10,132 nt of DNA from an uncultured Prevotellaceae bacterium (GTDB taxonomy: Bacteria; Bacteroidota; Bacteroidia; Bacteroidales; Bacteroidaceae): contig CAMOSA010000087.1 in assembly GCA_946624335.1 (NCBI GenBank), forward strand, positions 1 to 10,132, in the 5' to 3' direction. This document shows positions 1 to 6,845 of the stretch, in pieces (position 1 is the stretch's first letter; every line of letters starts with the position of its first letter). The notes beneath the pieces are model-generated. The model worked only from the letters and a program-made list of their open reading frames with translations, was not told the DNA's origin and searched no databases. The position numbers and the translations under genes are program-made.

Positions 1-6
1 GGGGGT

Positions 7-26
7 GGCCCTTCTGGGGGTGGGCC
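7..26 (-). terminator. Possible hairpin just after the jelly-roll gene (edge of window)
   Basis: On the minus strand, GGCCC and GGGCC flank a 10-nt loop starting one base after the stop codon. The stem is only 5 bp and no T-tract is visible before the window ends. It could be part of a terminator or simply the GGGGGTGG direct repeat present here twice. Confidence 0.2.
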
Positions 27-27
27 T

Positions 28-1335
28 TTACTTCACGACCACCTTCCTCCCACCGACGATGTTGATGCCCCGGCGCGGTTGTGCCAGGTGCTGTCCGGCA
101 AGGTTGTAGACAGTCGCATCTTCCTGCGGCGTCACGGTCATGACGGCCTCGCTGATATGATCGATGACAGGCTCGGGTGTGTAGGGTTCGGTGATGCTGA
201 GGCCGTAGTCGATGTGGCCGCCTCCTGCTCCCTGCTGGAGGGAGACGCAGAGGACGTTGTCGCCCTCTTTCAGTGCGGCCTTGTCGTCAGCGGTCAGGGT
301 GTAGGTGGCGTAGGCGTTGTCGTTCCATCCCGAGTGGCTCCAGATGAGGCGACGGTTGAGGTAGACCTTGGGCTCCTCGTCGTAGCTGCAGGTGAGGACG
401 ACGGTGCTCGCGGCCATCTTCTCGAGCATCTCGGCCGTGAGGGCGAAGTGGCGGCGTACGAGCAGTGGCTGCTGCTGGCTGGCCCACGCCGTGGTGAGGA
501 ACTTGTCGGGGCTGTTGCTCAAGGGACCATAGCCGAAGATCCACTCGCGCTCGTCAGTGCAGCGACCTGTCCACTCGTCGGGCGAGAGACGCTGCAGCGA
601 GGCGTTGTCATTCAGCAGATAGTACATACAATCCCAAGGGCCGGCCTCCAGCGTGGGCAGCAACGTCGTCGTGCGTGCCATGTCGGCCTCGTAGAGACCG
701 CAGTCGGCAAAGGCACCGCCCCAGTTCTGGTGGACGTGAACGGCCAGCAGGTTCGCCGTGCCGTCGGTGTGGATCAGCGCCTTCTGCTCGTCGGTGAGCA
801 GGACGTACTCGGCGTTGTTCCACCCATCAGTGACGCTCCACACGCGCGAACCATTAATATAATACTCGGCCGGGGCATCGTCGTGGCCGCAGGCGAGGAA
901 GATCGTGCCAGGCACAGCCTCAGTCAGCGTGAAGGTGCGGCGCAGGTAGATGTCGCCCGTGATGTCGGAGACAATCCACCGGCTGGAGCGTTGGCCCTGA
1001 TAGAACTCGTCGGAGCTGAAGGGTGAGGTCTGCTCGCTCCAGGCCTTGGTGCCGTCGGTCAGCACGTAGTCATTGTCATACCAGTGGCGTCCCTCAGCAT
1101 CGTCGGGAGGTGTGCCCCAGACATGGTTGTAGTCGGCATCGCCATAGCGACGGCCGTCGTTGAATATCATCACCTGAGCCTGCCAGGTCTCAGAGGGCGT
1201 ATATTGCGACGAGGGCAGGATGACCTTCTGCGCATTGAATGTCGACGTGATGGTCGCTTCCTGCGCCCAGACATTCGTGGCGAGGATGGCTGCACACGCC
1301 GCCATCGTGAGAAGTCGTTTGCTATTCATATCCAT
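28..1335 (-). CDS. Secreted protein with two repeated jelly-roll (galactose-binding-like) domains and surface tail; function unknown
   Basis: The protein has 435 residues. ATG at 1335 (or 1329, two codons in) opens a signal peptide ending at about residue 25 (TNVWAQ). The mature part holds two homologous halves, about 50-219 and 231-384. Each has an aromatic/Asp-Asn-rich preamble, a [LV]RR-x-F-x-LT strand (131-137, 293-300), a [YC]-x-[DE]-[DE]-x-P segment, a Y-[IL]-N-[GR] turn (YYING 158-162, VYLNR 324-328), a GWN[ND][NA] loop (171-175, 336-341) and a final YGL or CGL strand. This pattern resembles the sugar-binding jelly-roll domains attached to Bacteroidetes glycosidases. No catalytic domain is seen, so a binding or accessory role for the GH127-like enzyme 15 bp upstream is the best guess. 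Residues 408-435 form the surface tail ending GGRKVVVK, as in the PI-PLC protein. Whether the tail is a true type IX secretion signal cannot be decided here. Confidence 0.85.
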   Translation of the reverse strand: MDMNSKRLLTMAACAAILATNVWAQEATITSTFNAQKVILPSSQYTPSETWQAQVMIFNDGRRYGDADYNHVWGTPPDDAEGRHWYDNDYVLTDGTKAWSEQTSPFSSDEFYQGQRSSRWIVSDITGDIYLRRTFTLTEAVPGTIFLACGHDDAPAEYYINGSRVWSVTDGWNNAEYVLLTDEQKALIHTDGTANLLAVHVHQNWGGAFADCGLYEADMARTTTLLPTLEAGPWDCMYYLLNDNASLQRLSPDEWTGRCTDEREWIFGYGPLSNSPDKFLTTAWASQQQPLLVRRHFALTAEMLEKMAASTVVLTCSYDEEPKVYLNRRLIWSHSGWNDNAYATYTLTADDKAALKEGDNVLCVSLQQGAGGGHIDYGLSITEPYTPEPVIDHISEAVMTVTPQEDATVYNLAGQHLAQPRRGINIVGGRKVVVK

Positions 1336-1350
1336 TAGATTAAAGGTTCA

Positions 1351-3420
1351 TTATTCTTCACAGTCATCGATGAGTGGTGCCGGACACTTGGGGAAGGCGG
1401 CGATGCGCAGCCGTGTGGCGCCCATGGGGATGAGCTTCAGTGCCTGCTGCTCCTCGTCGCGGGCGTCGAAGGCAGTAGGCAGGAGATCTGTCATGCCGGT
1501 AGCATCGAAGCCCCATGAGGGCACCCGACGTCCTACTGCCGTGACCTCCAAAGGCACGCTTTCGGGCGTGAAGGGGAAGTTGTCGGAGGGCCACACCTTA
1601 TGCTGCACGGTCAGGCCGAGAGGCATATCATCGGCGTCGACGCAGAGGGCGTAGTTCCAGTCGGTGGTGGCGAAGATCTCGTAGGCCGGCCACAGCGAGG
1701 CGTCGACGCCGGCCTGCCAGTGGGAGTCGTCCTGGACGATCTCATGGTCGCGGCTGTCGCGCTGCCTGTATTCCTCGCCGATCTGCAGCGAGAGGGTCAG
1801 GGGACCGAAGTTGACGCTGACGCTCGACTTGTTCTTCTGCCACACGCGGCGGCTGAAGGTCATCGGCAGCGTGAGGGCCACCGCGTCACCGTCGGCCCAG
1901 GTGCGGCTGATGCAGACGTATTTGCCGGCTTCGGCCGAGGTGCCGGCAGCCTCGCCATTGATGGTGACGGCAGCACCCTCAGCCCATGAGGGGATACGCA
2001 GGTAGAGGGGGAAGTCGACGGGCGCGTCGGTGTGCAGCGTCAGGCGCACCTCTTCCTCAAACGGATAATTGGTATCTACGACGAGGCTGACACGCTTTCC
2101 GTCGGCCACGAGGGCGCTGGTCTCATTGGCGGCATAGAGCATCGTGGCCAAGCCGTTGTCAGTGGTGGCCATGACGAGGTGCTCGGCAAAGTAAGGCCAG
2201 CCCATGCCATGGTTGTGCTGGCAGCAGCGGCTGCTGAAGGGGCTCATGGAGAGCATGCCACGCAGGCTGTTGTCGATGCTGGGAGCGTGGTTCTTGCCGT
2301 CGCTGACGGCCATGTTGGGCGAGGTGATGTATCGCAGGGCACGCATATCGGCAGTGAGGGCTGCGGGCAGCGTGTTGAAGGCGACGTCCTCGCAATGGTC
2401 GGCCCACGCGGGGTCGCCGGTGATGCCCATGAGGATCTCGTCGCTGGCCATCTGCTCGACGACGGCGCATGTCTCGGCACCCTGACGCGGGTCGGCATAG
2501 CCGGCACGGGCATTCTCGTCGGCACCGTACATACCGCCCGGCACCTGACCGTAGCACTCACGCATCCAGCGCTGGTTGTCGTAGGCGCACTGCAGCGTCG
2601 CCTCGTCACCTGTGAGGACATAATAGGTAGCGGGCTCACGGAAGCCCTGAGCCACATTGACACCGTGCCAGTTGGGCAGGTCGTCCTTCATCATCCAGTT
2701 GGCGGTGTTCTGGTGAAGCTTCTCGATGAGAGGCAGCAGGGCCTCGTTGCCCGTGCGGTTGTAGAGCCATACGACGCTCCACTCGTTGTCGCCGCCACGC
2801 TTGTTCTCCCAGTAGTCCTCGAGGAACTGGTTGTCGGGCACGGTGAGCTCCCACTTGAAGTAGTTGGTCATAGCATCGATGACACGCGCGTCGCCGCTGT
2901 GTTCATAATAAGTCTGCAGCGCCCATAGCATGATCATCTGCGCCCATATCTCGGGCCGTCCGTTCGATGTGTTGCGCGGTCCGAGGAAGCCGTCGCTCTT
3001 GAGGTGCGAGAGCACACCCTCGAACCACACCTGTGCCTCCTGCTTCATGGCCTCATCGTCGAGGATGTAGGCCAGACTGGCATAGCCGCGCAGCCAGTAG
3101 GGCACTTCTTCCCATCCGTGGTCGCCGGCATCGCTGAGCCACTGGTTGTTGTTCTTCTCGAGCCAAGCACTGACGGTACCTAACTGTCCGTTGAGTCCGG
3201 CACGCTGACGCACAAGGAACTCGCGCAGCCAACCACGGGGCTGCACCTGCCCCACGGGCAGCTTCAACAGATAGCCGCCATGCAGAGGTGCACGATAGCT
3301 GGGATAATTGTCACTCGCAGCCAGCGCAGGGCGATCGACTACCGTCACTGACGTCTCGCCCTGTGCAGCAACTGTTATCGCCAGCGCAGCCACAAGACTA
3401 AGATATCTGAAACATTTCAT
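1351..3420 (-). CDS. GH127/DUF1680 family glycosidase, divergent (beta-L-arabinofuranosidase-like), secreted
   Basis: This is a six-hairpin (alpha/alpha)6 glycosidase of the DUF1680 superfamily with C-terminal beta-sandwich regions. In the Bifidobacterium GH127 enzyme HypBA1, a Zn-bound cysteine nucleophile sits with Glu338, Cys340, Cys417 and Cys418 (from memory). Counted from the upstream ATG at 3477, this protein has Glu335-x-Cys337 (GAETCAVVEQM) and Cys418-Cys419 (SRCCQHNHG), the same arrangement with near-identical spacing. The block DHGWEEVPYWLRGYASLA (119-136) marks a subfamily away from the classical arabinofuranosidases, so the substrate is uncertain. The frame is open to ATG 3477, but I choose ATG 3420: it starts directly with a clean signal peptide (MKCFRYLSLVAALAITVAAQ) and leaves a leader of normal length after the -7 box at 3494-3501. 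ATG 3435 is also possible. There is no surface tail. The next gene follows after 15 bp. Confidence 0.88.
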   Translation of the reverse strand: MKCFRYLSLVAALAITVAAQGETSVTVVDRPALAASDNYPSYRAPLHGGYLLKLPVGQVQPRGWLREFLVRQRAGLNGQLGTVSAWLEKNNNQWLSDAGDHGWEEVPYWLRGYASLAYILDDEAMKQEAQVWFEGVLSHLKSDGFLGPRNTSNGRPEIWAQMIMLWALQTYYEHSGDARVIDAMTNYFKWELTVPDNQFLEDYWENKRGGDNEWSVVWLYNRTGNEALLPLIEKLHQNTANWMMKDDLPNWHGVNVAQGFREPATYYVLTGDEATLQCAYDNQRWMRECYGQVPGGMYGADENARAGYADPRQGAETCAVVEQMASDEILMGITGDPAWADHCEDVAFNTLPAALTADMRALRYITSPNMAVSDGKNHAPSIDNSLRGMLSMSPFSSRCCQHNHGMGWPYFAEHLVMATTDNGLATMLYAANETSALVADGKRVSLVVDTNYPFEEEVRLTLHTDAPVDFPLYLRIPSWAEGAAVTINGEAAGTSAEAGKYVCISRTWADGDAVALTLPMTFSRRVWQKNKSSVSVNFGPLTLSLQIGEEYRQRDSRDHEIVQDDSHWQAGVDASLWPAYEIFATTDWNYALCVDADDMPLGLTVQHKVWPSDNFPFTPESVPLEVTAVGRRVPSWGFDATGMTDLLPTAFDARDEEQQALKLIPMGATRLRIAAFPKCPAPLIDDCEE

Positions 3421-3493
3421 TCTCTGTAAACTCATTGTTGATGACTGGATAATGTTAAGTAAGTTAGACTTCATCATTCATCTTTTGACGCTG

Positions 3494-3530
3494 CAAAGTT
3501 AGCACATAAACGTACCTGCGCGAGCACAAA
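3494..3530 (-). promoter_or_regulatory. Bacteroidetes-type promoter of the GH127-like/jelly-roll unit
   Basis: On the minus strand TAACTTTG (3494-3501) is an exact TAnnTTTG -7 box followed by C, the usual Bacteroidetes form. A TTTG (3527-3530) lies upstream with a 25-bp spacer, longer than the usual 19-21, so the -33 assignment is weak. Transcription would begin near 3487, giving a leader of about 50-70 nt to ATG 3435 or 3420. This argues against ATG 3477 as the start and for a transcript separate from the GH92-GH76-PLC unit. Confidence 0.55.
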
Positions 3531-3657
3531 CCTATTCATATAAGGAAAGAATCTGTTCAAAATGGCTTTATTTGTAACGAACGGGCCAACAGCAGGCAGT
3601 GATGCTGTATGACAGGGCGAAGTAAGATGAGGATAGCCCTGATATGTGTCCGAATAT

Positions 3658-3767
3658 TCACCTAGGTGAGCGGACGAGGTCACCTAGGTGAGTGGATGAT
3701 GTCACCTAGGTGAGTGAGCGAGGTCACTTAGGTGAGTGGATGAGGTTACATAGGTGAGTGAAATCTC
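3658..3767. repeat. 22-bp tandem repeat array with TCACCTAGGTGA palindromes (5 units)
   Basis: Five head-to-tail units start at 3658, 3680, 3702, 3724 and 3746, each 22 bp (the last fades after about 20). Units 1-3 carry the perfect 12-bp palindrome TCACCTAGGTGA; unit 4 has one change (TCACTTAGGTGA) and unit 5 two (TTACATAGGTGA). The right half TAGGTGAG is kept in all five while the left half decays, and the 10-bp linkers vary. There are no unique spacers of CRISPR type. A 22-bp period is about two helical turns, so the palindromes fall on one face of the DNA. The last unit also forms a GGTGAG/CTCACC hairpin at 3753-3770. The array lies about 155-265 bp upstream of the -7 box of the GH127-like unit. 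Confidence 0.9.
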
Positions 3768-3790
3768 ACCCGGTTCTCATTATTTCATTT

Positions 3791-3819
3791 TTTTGTTTTA
3801 AAAGTACCGCACATGTCAT
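3791..3819. repeat. Left inverted-repeat arm of the 383-bp element
   Basis: It pairs with 4145-4173 (27 of 29, mismatches at 3798-3799). The minus strand carries TACTTTTA (3799-3806), one base off the TAnnTTTG box, with TTTG (3830-3833) 23 bp upstream, pointing out toward the GH127-like gene. A second small palindrome, TGTCAT-AAC-ATGACA, spans its inner edge at 3814-3828. Confidence 0.85.
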
Positions 3820-3931
3820 AACATGACAGCAAAGCACCTACGACACCCTCTGCACCTGTGCGAGAGAACCAGCTTATGTGCTGATGTGACCTGTCGCATC
3901 TGGGTTTCCGTATGGTCGTCTCGCTTGTTTC

Positions 3932-3961
3932 GACTGGTCGCATACCCGAATGCGACCAGTC
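3932..3961. repeat. Perfect 12-bp inverted repeat with 6-nt loop
   Basis: GACTGGTCGCAT (3932-3943), loop ACCCGA, ATGCGACCAGTC (3950-3961). The stem is perfect and GC-rich. No T-tract follows on either strand, so it is not an intrinsic terminator. It sits near the middle of the element bounded by 3791 and 4173. A partial copy of one arm, TGTCGCAT, lies at 3892-3899. It may be a protein or recombinase binding site, or the structured core of a MITE. Confidence 0.85.
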
Positions 3962-3991
3962 AATTGACAATCAGAACGACTTGTCTGCCCC

Positions 3992-4099
3992 AAACCCTTA
4001 AGGCTTTCAGCGCAAACCCTCAACCCTTTTGCTCAAAACCCTTAAGGCTTTCAGCGCAAACCCTCAACCCTTTTGCTCAAAACCCTTAAGGCTTTCAGC
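3992..4099. repeat. 44-bp tandem repeat, 2 identical copies plus a 20-bp partial copy
   Basis: Copies at 3992-4035 and 4036-4079 are identical; 4080-4099 repeats the first 20 bases. Each copy starts with the near-palindrome AAACCCTTAAGGCTTT (perfect CCTTAAGG core). The two 22-bp halves are themselves related (both begin AACCCT, about 14 of 22 positions equal), so the basic period is 22 bp, the same as in the unrelated array at 3658-3767. Identical copies indicate recent expansion. No reading frame is supported. Confidence 0.9.
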
Positions 4100-4134
4100 C
4101 AAAGCCGCTTTCCTTTTCAGATGGCCAAGGCTAT

Positions 4135-4165
4135 TTCCTCATTGATGACATGTGCGGTACTTTTG
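4135..4165 (+). promoter_or_regulatory. Outward-facing promoter-like sequence in the right arm, antisense to the PI-PLC gene
   Basis: TACTTTTG (4158-4165) followed by CAA is an exact Bacteroidetes -7 box on the plus strand. TTTC at 4135-4138 sits 19 bp upstream in place of the -33 TTTG. It points toward the 3' end of the PI-PLC gene and no plus-strand gene follows, so any transcript would be antisense. Such boxes also arise by chance in AT-rich DNA. Confidence 0.35.
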
Positions 4166-4173
4166 CAACAAAA
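4145..4173. repeat. Right inverted-repeat arm of the 383-bp element
   Basis: This is the reverse complement of 3791-3819, with a perfect match over 4145-4164. It carries an exact TAnnTTTG box on the plus strand at its outer end, so the element presents promoter-like sequence facing outward at both ends. Confidence 0.85.
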
Positions 4174-4251
4174 TTTTAAATTACTTTTTTGCCGACCGTC
4201 TCCTGTTGGCGATAACGCCCAAGTGTGTGAAACGGTAAGGGTATGCTTGCC

Positions 4252-6840
4252 TCACTTCACGACCACCTTGCGGCCGCCGATGATGTATAGGCCGGGCGAA
4301 AGGTTGCGGTTGGCGGTGCTGGGGAGGGACAGGCGACGGCCAGTGAGGTCGAAGACATTGCCTAAGGGTTGATCGTCGGACGCCATCTGCTGTGCCTGCG
4401 GTACAGCGCCGATGGCTGTCGTGGCATCAGAAGACAGGACAAAGGCTTTGGTGCCGGCAGCTGCGGGCGCCAGGAGGTAGGCGCGGTAGGCGTTGACGAT
4501 AGGTTGTGGATCGGCGGCATCGGATCCTATGACGTAGAAGCCTACCTCTGTGCCGTGCTGCTGCAGGACATAGGAGGCGTCAGGGGCCGGGATGTCGGCA
4601 TAGGTACCGATGAGTGCACCGGCTTTCAGCTCGGGAGCAGCAGCGGCGGGGATGGTGCCGCTGACGGTGAAGGCCTTAGGGGCGTCGGAGCTGAGGATGA
4701 CAGGCGTATGAGCCGGCACGTCTCCTGCGACGGGCGTCAGGTCGACGGTGACGCCATTGGCGTTGACGGTGGCAACGGAAGCGGTCACGCCAGCAGGCAT
4801 CGAGGCCTCGAAGGGGGCTACGAAGGTGGCATAGCCGGCATCGGAGATATTGACATCGAGGCTCATTGCCGCGCCGAGGTAGAGGAGCTGGAAGGAGCCG
4901 ATGACGACCCAGTTGGAAGCCGGATGGCCGGGGAGGCTGTGGATGCCGAGGTGCAGCGTGCCGTCGGTCACCAGGACTTCGAGCGGAGCGGTGACGAAGC
5001 GATCGTCCTCGCCCATGGCACGAGCTATCTGCCACCAGCCGTCGACGATGTTGACGCCGGAGGCCAGGGTGCGGTAGGTGTAGTCGGCCACCTGAGCGTT
5101 ATTCGTGAACGAATAGATGGAGGGGAGCTTGACCTCGCGGCCATTGGCGTAGAGCGAAGCGAAGACGGTGGCATCGCCGTGCTGAACGTATTCGTTGTAG
5201 TCGCCGATGCTGGTTTCGCCGATACCTGTGGGGCTGTACATGGCATGAGCCTGGACGAGGTAACGGCCGTTGGGGAGTCCGCTGACGGTCTGTGAGAAGT
5301 CGAGAGAACTGAAGTTCCAAGTCTCATAGACGCGGTTAGGACGGAAGCCGTCGGGCCAGCCTTCGTTGCCGCCGCTGCGCTGGACGCTCCACTGGGGTGA
5401 GCGGTTGTCGTTGTTCATCAACTCGGGATTGACGAGGAGCCATGTGGCATCGGAGGGTGCCACCTCAGTAGCATCGGCCAGGGCGGCGATGCGCTCCTGA
5501 CGTGTCCAGATGCGCCAGGTGGAAGCAGGATTGTTGTTGACCAGACGTCCTGCAGCGTCGACGCTGAGCCAACGGTCCCAGTTGACGGTGATGCGTGCCG
5601 CCTCACGTGTGCCGGTGATCTTCCAGCGCGAAGGGCCTATTGAGCCGTCGAGGTAGAGCAGCGAGGCATCGCCATAGTTGCACCCGAGGGCATTGGGGCC
5701 GGACTGCGTGTTGAGGGTATAGCCGTCGGCGGCGTAGTTCTGGAGCCGGAAAGGACGGCCATAGGAACCCATATTGGCTGCGGTATTCCAGCCGTCGCGT
5801 GACGTGGTGGTCTTGGCATTGTTGCCCTGCAGCCATAGCCCCGTCTCGACGTTCTGGAGATAATAGTCGGTGTTGTCGGGCAGCGTGGCAAGGTTAAGGC
5901 CGGAGAGCCGATTGTTCTGCGCGATGATGGCATTGCAAAGGTCTTCGCCATAATAGTTGCTGCTGTTTGTTCCAGCGAAGTCCATGAGGATGATGCCGAC
6001 ATGGCCTGGGTTGGCATTGATCTCGTCGAGGGCGCACTTGTTGGACGCCTTGGCGTTGGAGGAGATATTGCTGTTCGTCCCCGTGCTGCCGGAGTAGCCA
6101 GAGGTGTGATTGATGAAAAGGAAGTTGGGGCTGGTCTGGCTGCGGGCCTCGGCCAGCAGGGCCTTGATGGCGTTCTGCTTGGTGTTGGCATCTTCGACCT
6201 GGTAATAGTCCTGCACGACGAACTTGAAGCCATCGTCGCCATTGGCCGTGACGACGGCCCGCTCGGTCTTATCAGGCCATGAGCCCAGGCTGTAGCCAGC
6301 AGCGAAATAGTCGCGGCTGAGGATGACGACCTTACCGCGGACGTCCTGCAGACGGAGGTTGGAATTGAAGGGGATGACATAGGCCGTGAAAGCACTGAGG
6401 ACAGCCGGCACGCGCGTCTTCCAGTTGTCAGAACTGCCCTTGTCGCTCTCATTACGCATCAGCACAAGGGCGAACTCCGACGGATTGGCCGCCAGACGGG
6501 AGGTGATGGTCGTGAGGGCCTGCGTGAGGTTGACCTTTGTCTGCAGCGTGCCATGGTTGATGGGGCAACCGTCGTCCTCGGTAGGCCGGAGGTCGAAGAC
6601 GCGGACGCCGGCATCCCATTGTGCGGCGAGGCCCAGCGACTGGCACTTGCCCGCGAAGGCGGCGCCGAGGGCTGAGGCTCCGGAGAAGCCTTCGCCCGTG
6701 GCGGCATCATGGGCACCGGGGAGCGAGAGCTGCGTGATGTAGAGGTTATCATTGAGGCCGGACATCCAGTTCTCGTTACCGGCCTGGCTCTTTGTCATAC
6801 CAAACAGTATGCAAAGGACGAGCAAGGAAAGGCGTTTCAT
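4252..6840 (-). CDS. Secreted PI-PLC-X-type phosphodiesterase with C-terminal binding modules and surface tail
   Basis: The protein has 862 residues, far longer than the roughly 300 of Bacillus-type phosphatidylinositol-specific phospholipase C. Residues 1-20 are a signal peptide ending KSQA. Residues about 24-315 are a PI-PLC X domain: SLPGAHDAATG carries the first catalytic His (44) with Asp45, GVRVFDLRP carries Arg80, INHG carries the second His (96), then KVVILSRDYF (170-179) and VVQDYYQV (208-215, like the inositol-contacting Asp/Tyr segment). Members cut PI or glycosyl-PI to diacylglycerol and an inositol phosphate. Residues about 322-450 resemble a beta-trefoil-like lectin (tentative). 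Residues about 490-656 resemble a galactose-binding-like beta-sandwich found in Bacteroidales. Residues about 657-805 are a linker or beta domain of unknown role. Residues 827-862 are a surface tail ending GGRKVVVK. It starts 5 bp after the GH76 stop, which suggests joint work on a mannosylated PI substrate (inference). Confidence 0.88.
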   Translation of the reverse strand: MKRLSLLVLCILFGMTKSQAGNENWMSGLNDNLYITQLSLPGAHDAATGEGFSGASALGAAFAGKCQSLGLAAQWDAGVRVFDLRPTEDDGCPINHGTLQTKVNLTQALTTITSRLAANPSEFALVLMRNESDKGSSDNWKTRVPAVLSAFTAYVIPFNSNLRLQDVRGKVVILSRDYFAAGYSLGSWPDKTERAVVTANGDDGFKFVVQDYYQVEDANTKQNAIKALLAEARSQTSPNFLFINHTSGYSGSTGTNSNISSNAKASNKCALDEINANPGHVGIILMDFAGTNSSNYYGEDLCNAIIAQNNRLSGLNLATLPDNTDYYLQNVETGLWLQGNNAKTTTSRDGWNTAANMGSYGRPFRLQNYAADGYTLNTQSGPNALGCNYGDASLLYLDGSIGPSRWKITGTREAARITVNWDRWLSVDAAGRLVNNNPASTWRIWTRQERIAALADATEVAPSDATWLLVNPELMNNDNRSPQWSVQRSGGNEGWPDGFRPNRVYETWNFSSLDFSQTVSGLPNGRYLVQAHAMYSPTGIGETSIGDYNEYVQHGDATVFASLYANGREVKLPSIYSFTNNAQVADYTYRTLASGVNIVDGWWQIARAMGEDDRFVTAPLEVLVTDGTLHLGIHSLPGHPASNWVVIGSFQLLYLGAAMSLDVNISDAGYATFVAPFEASMPAGVTASVATVNANGVTVDLTPVAGDVPAHTPVILSSDAPKAFTVSGTIPAAAAPELKAGALIGTYADIPAPDASYVLQQHGTEVGFYVIGSDAADPQPIVNAYRAYLLAPAAAGTKAFVLSSDATTAIGAVPQAQQMASDDQPLGNVFDLTGRRLSLPSTANRNLSPGLYIIGGRKVVVK

Positions 6841-6845
6841 AATGT

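Larger units (their letters stand above)
3791..4173. mobile_element. Candidate MITE-like or invertible element bounded by 29-bp inverted repeats
   Basis: The left arm 3791-3819 and right arm 4145-4173 are reverse complements at 27 of 29 positions, with an uninterrupted 20-bp core (3800-3819 against 4145-4164; core starts AAAAGTACCGCACATG). The 325 bp between the arms hold no credible gene but contain a perfect 12-bp hairpin and a 44-bp tandem repeat. No transposase is present. Target-site duplications cannot be judged because both outer flanks are AT-only. A non-autonomous element (MITE) or a recombinase-invertible segment both fit; both are common in Bacteroidales. Which one is inference. 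Confidence 0.55.
3478..4251. other. 774-bp non-coding region between the two transcription units
   Basis: Apart from the promoter, arrays and element listed separately, 3531-3657 shows only a weak inverted pair (CAGGGC 3613-3618, GCCCTG 3636-3641). The stretch 4174-4251, just after the PI-PLC stop, shows a short hairpin (4206-4222, one bulge, no T-tract) and otherwise AT-rich DNA. No clear intrinsic terminator for the PI-PLC transcript and no tRNA or other RNA gene is seen. Short open frames in this region cross the repeats and lack start signals. Confidence 0.7.

Noticed and set aside
3421..3477. ATG at 3477 as the start of the GH127-like protein
   Set aside because: It would leave about a 10-nt leader after the likely TSS and put 19 extra residues before a complete signal peptide that begins at ATG 3420.
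3474..3683. 69-residue minus-strand frame in the intergenic region
   Set aside because: It starts inside the 22-bp repeat array, crosses the promoter of the GH127-like gene and overlaps that gene's 5' end; no motif or initiation signal.
3658..3767. CRISPR array
   Set aside because: Units are contiguous with 22-bp period; the variable parts are 10 bp and related to each other, and there are no cas genes.
3932..3961. Intrinsic terminator of the PI-PLC transcript
   Set aside because: Perfect stem but no T-run on either strand.
3823..4089. 88-residue plus-strand frame over the 44-bp repeats
   Set aside because: Its C-terminal part is only the translated tandem repeat, and it lies inside the inverted-repeat element with no start signal.
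4206..4222. Terminator hairpin close after the PI-PLC stop codon
   Set aside because: Short stem with a bulge; on the transcribed strand it is followed by mixed sequence and an A-run, not a T-run.
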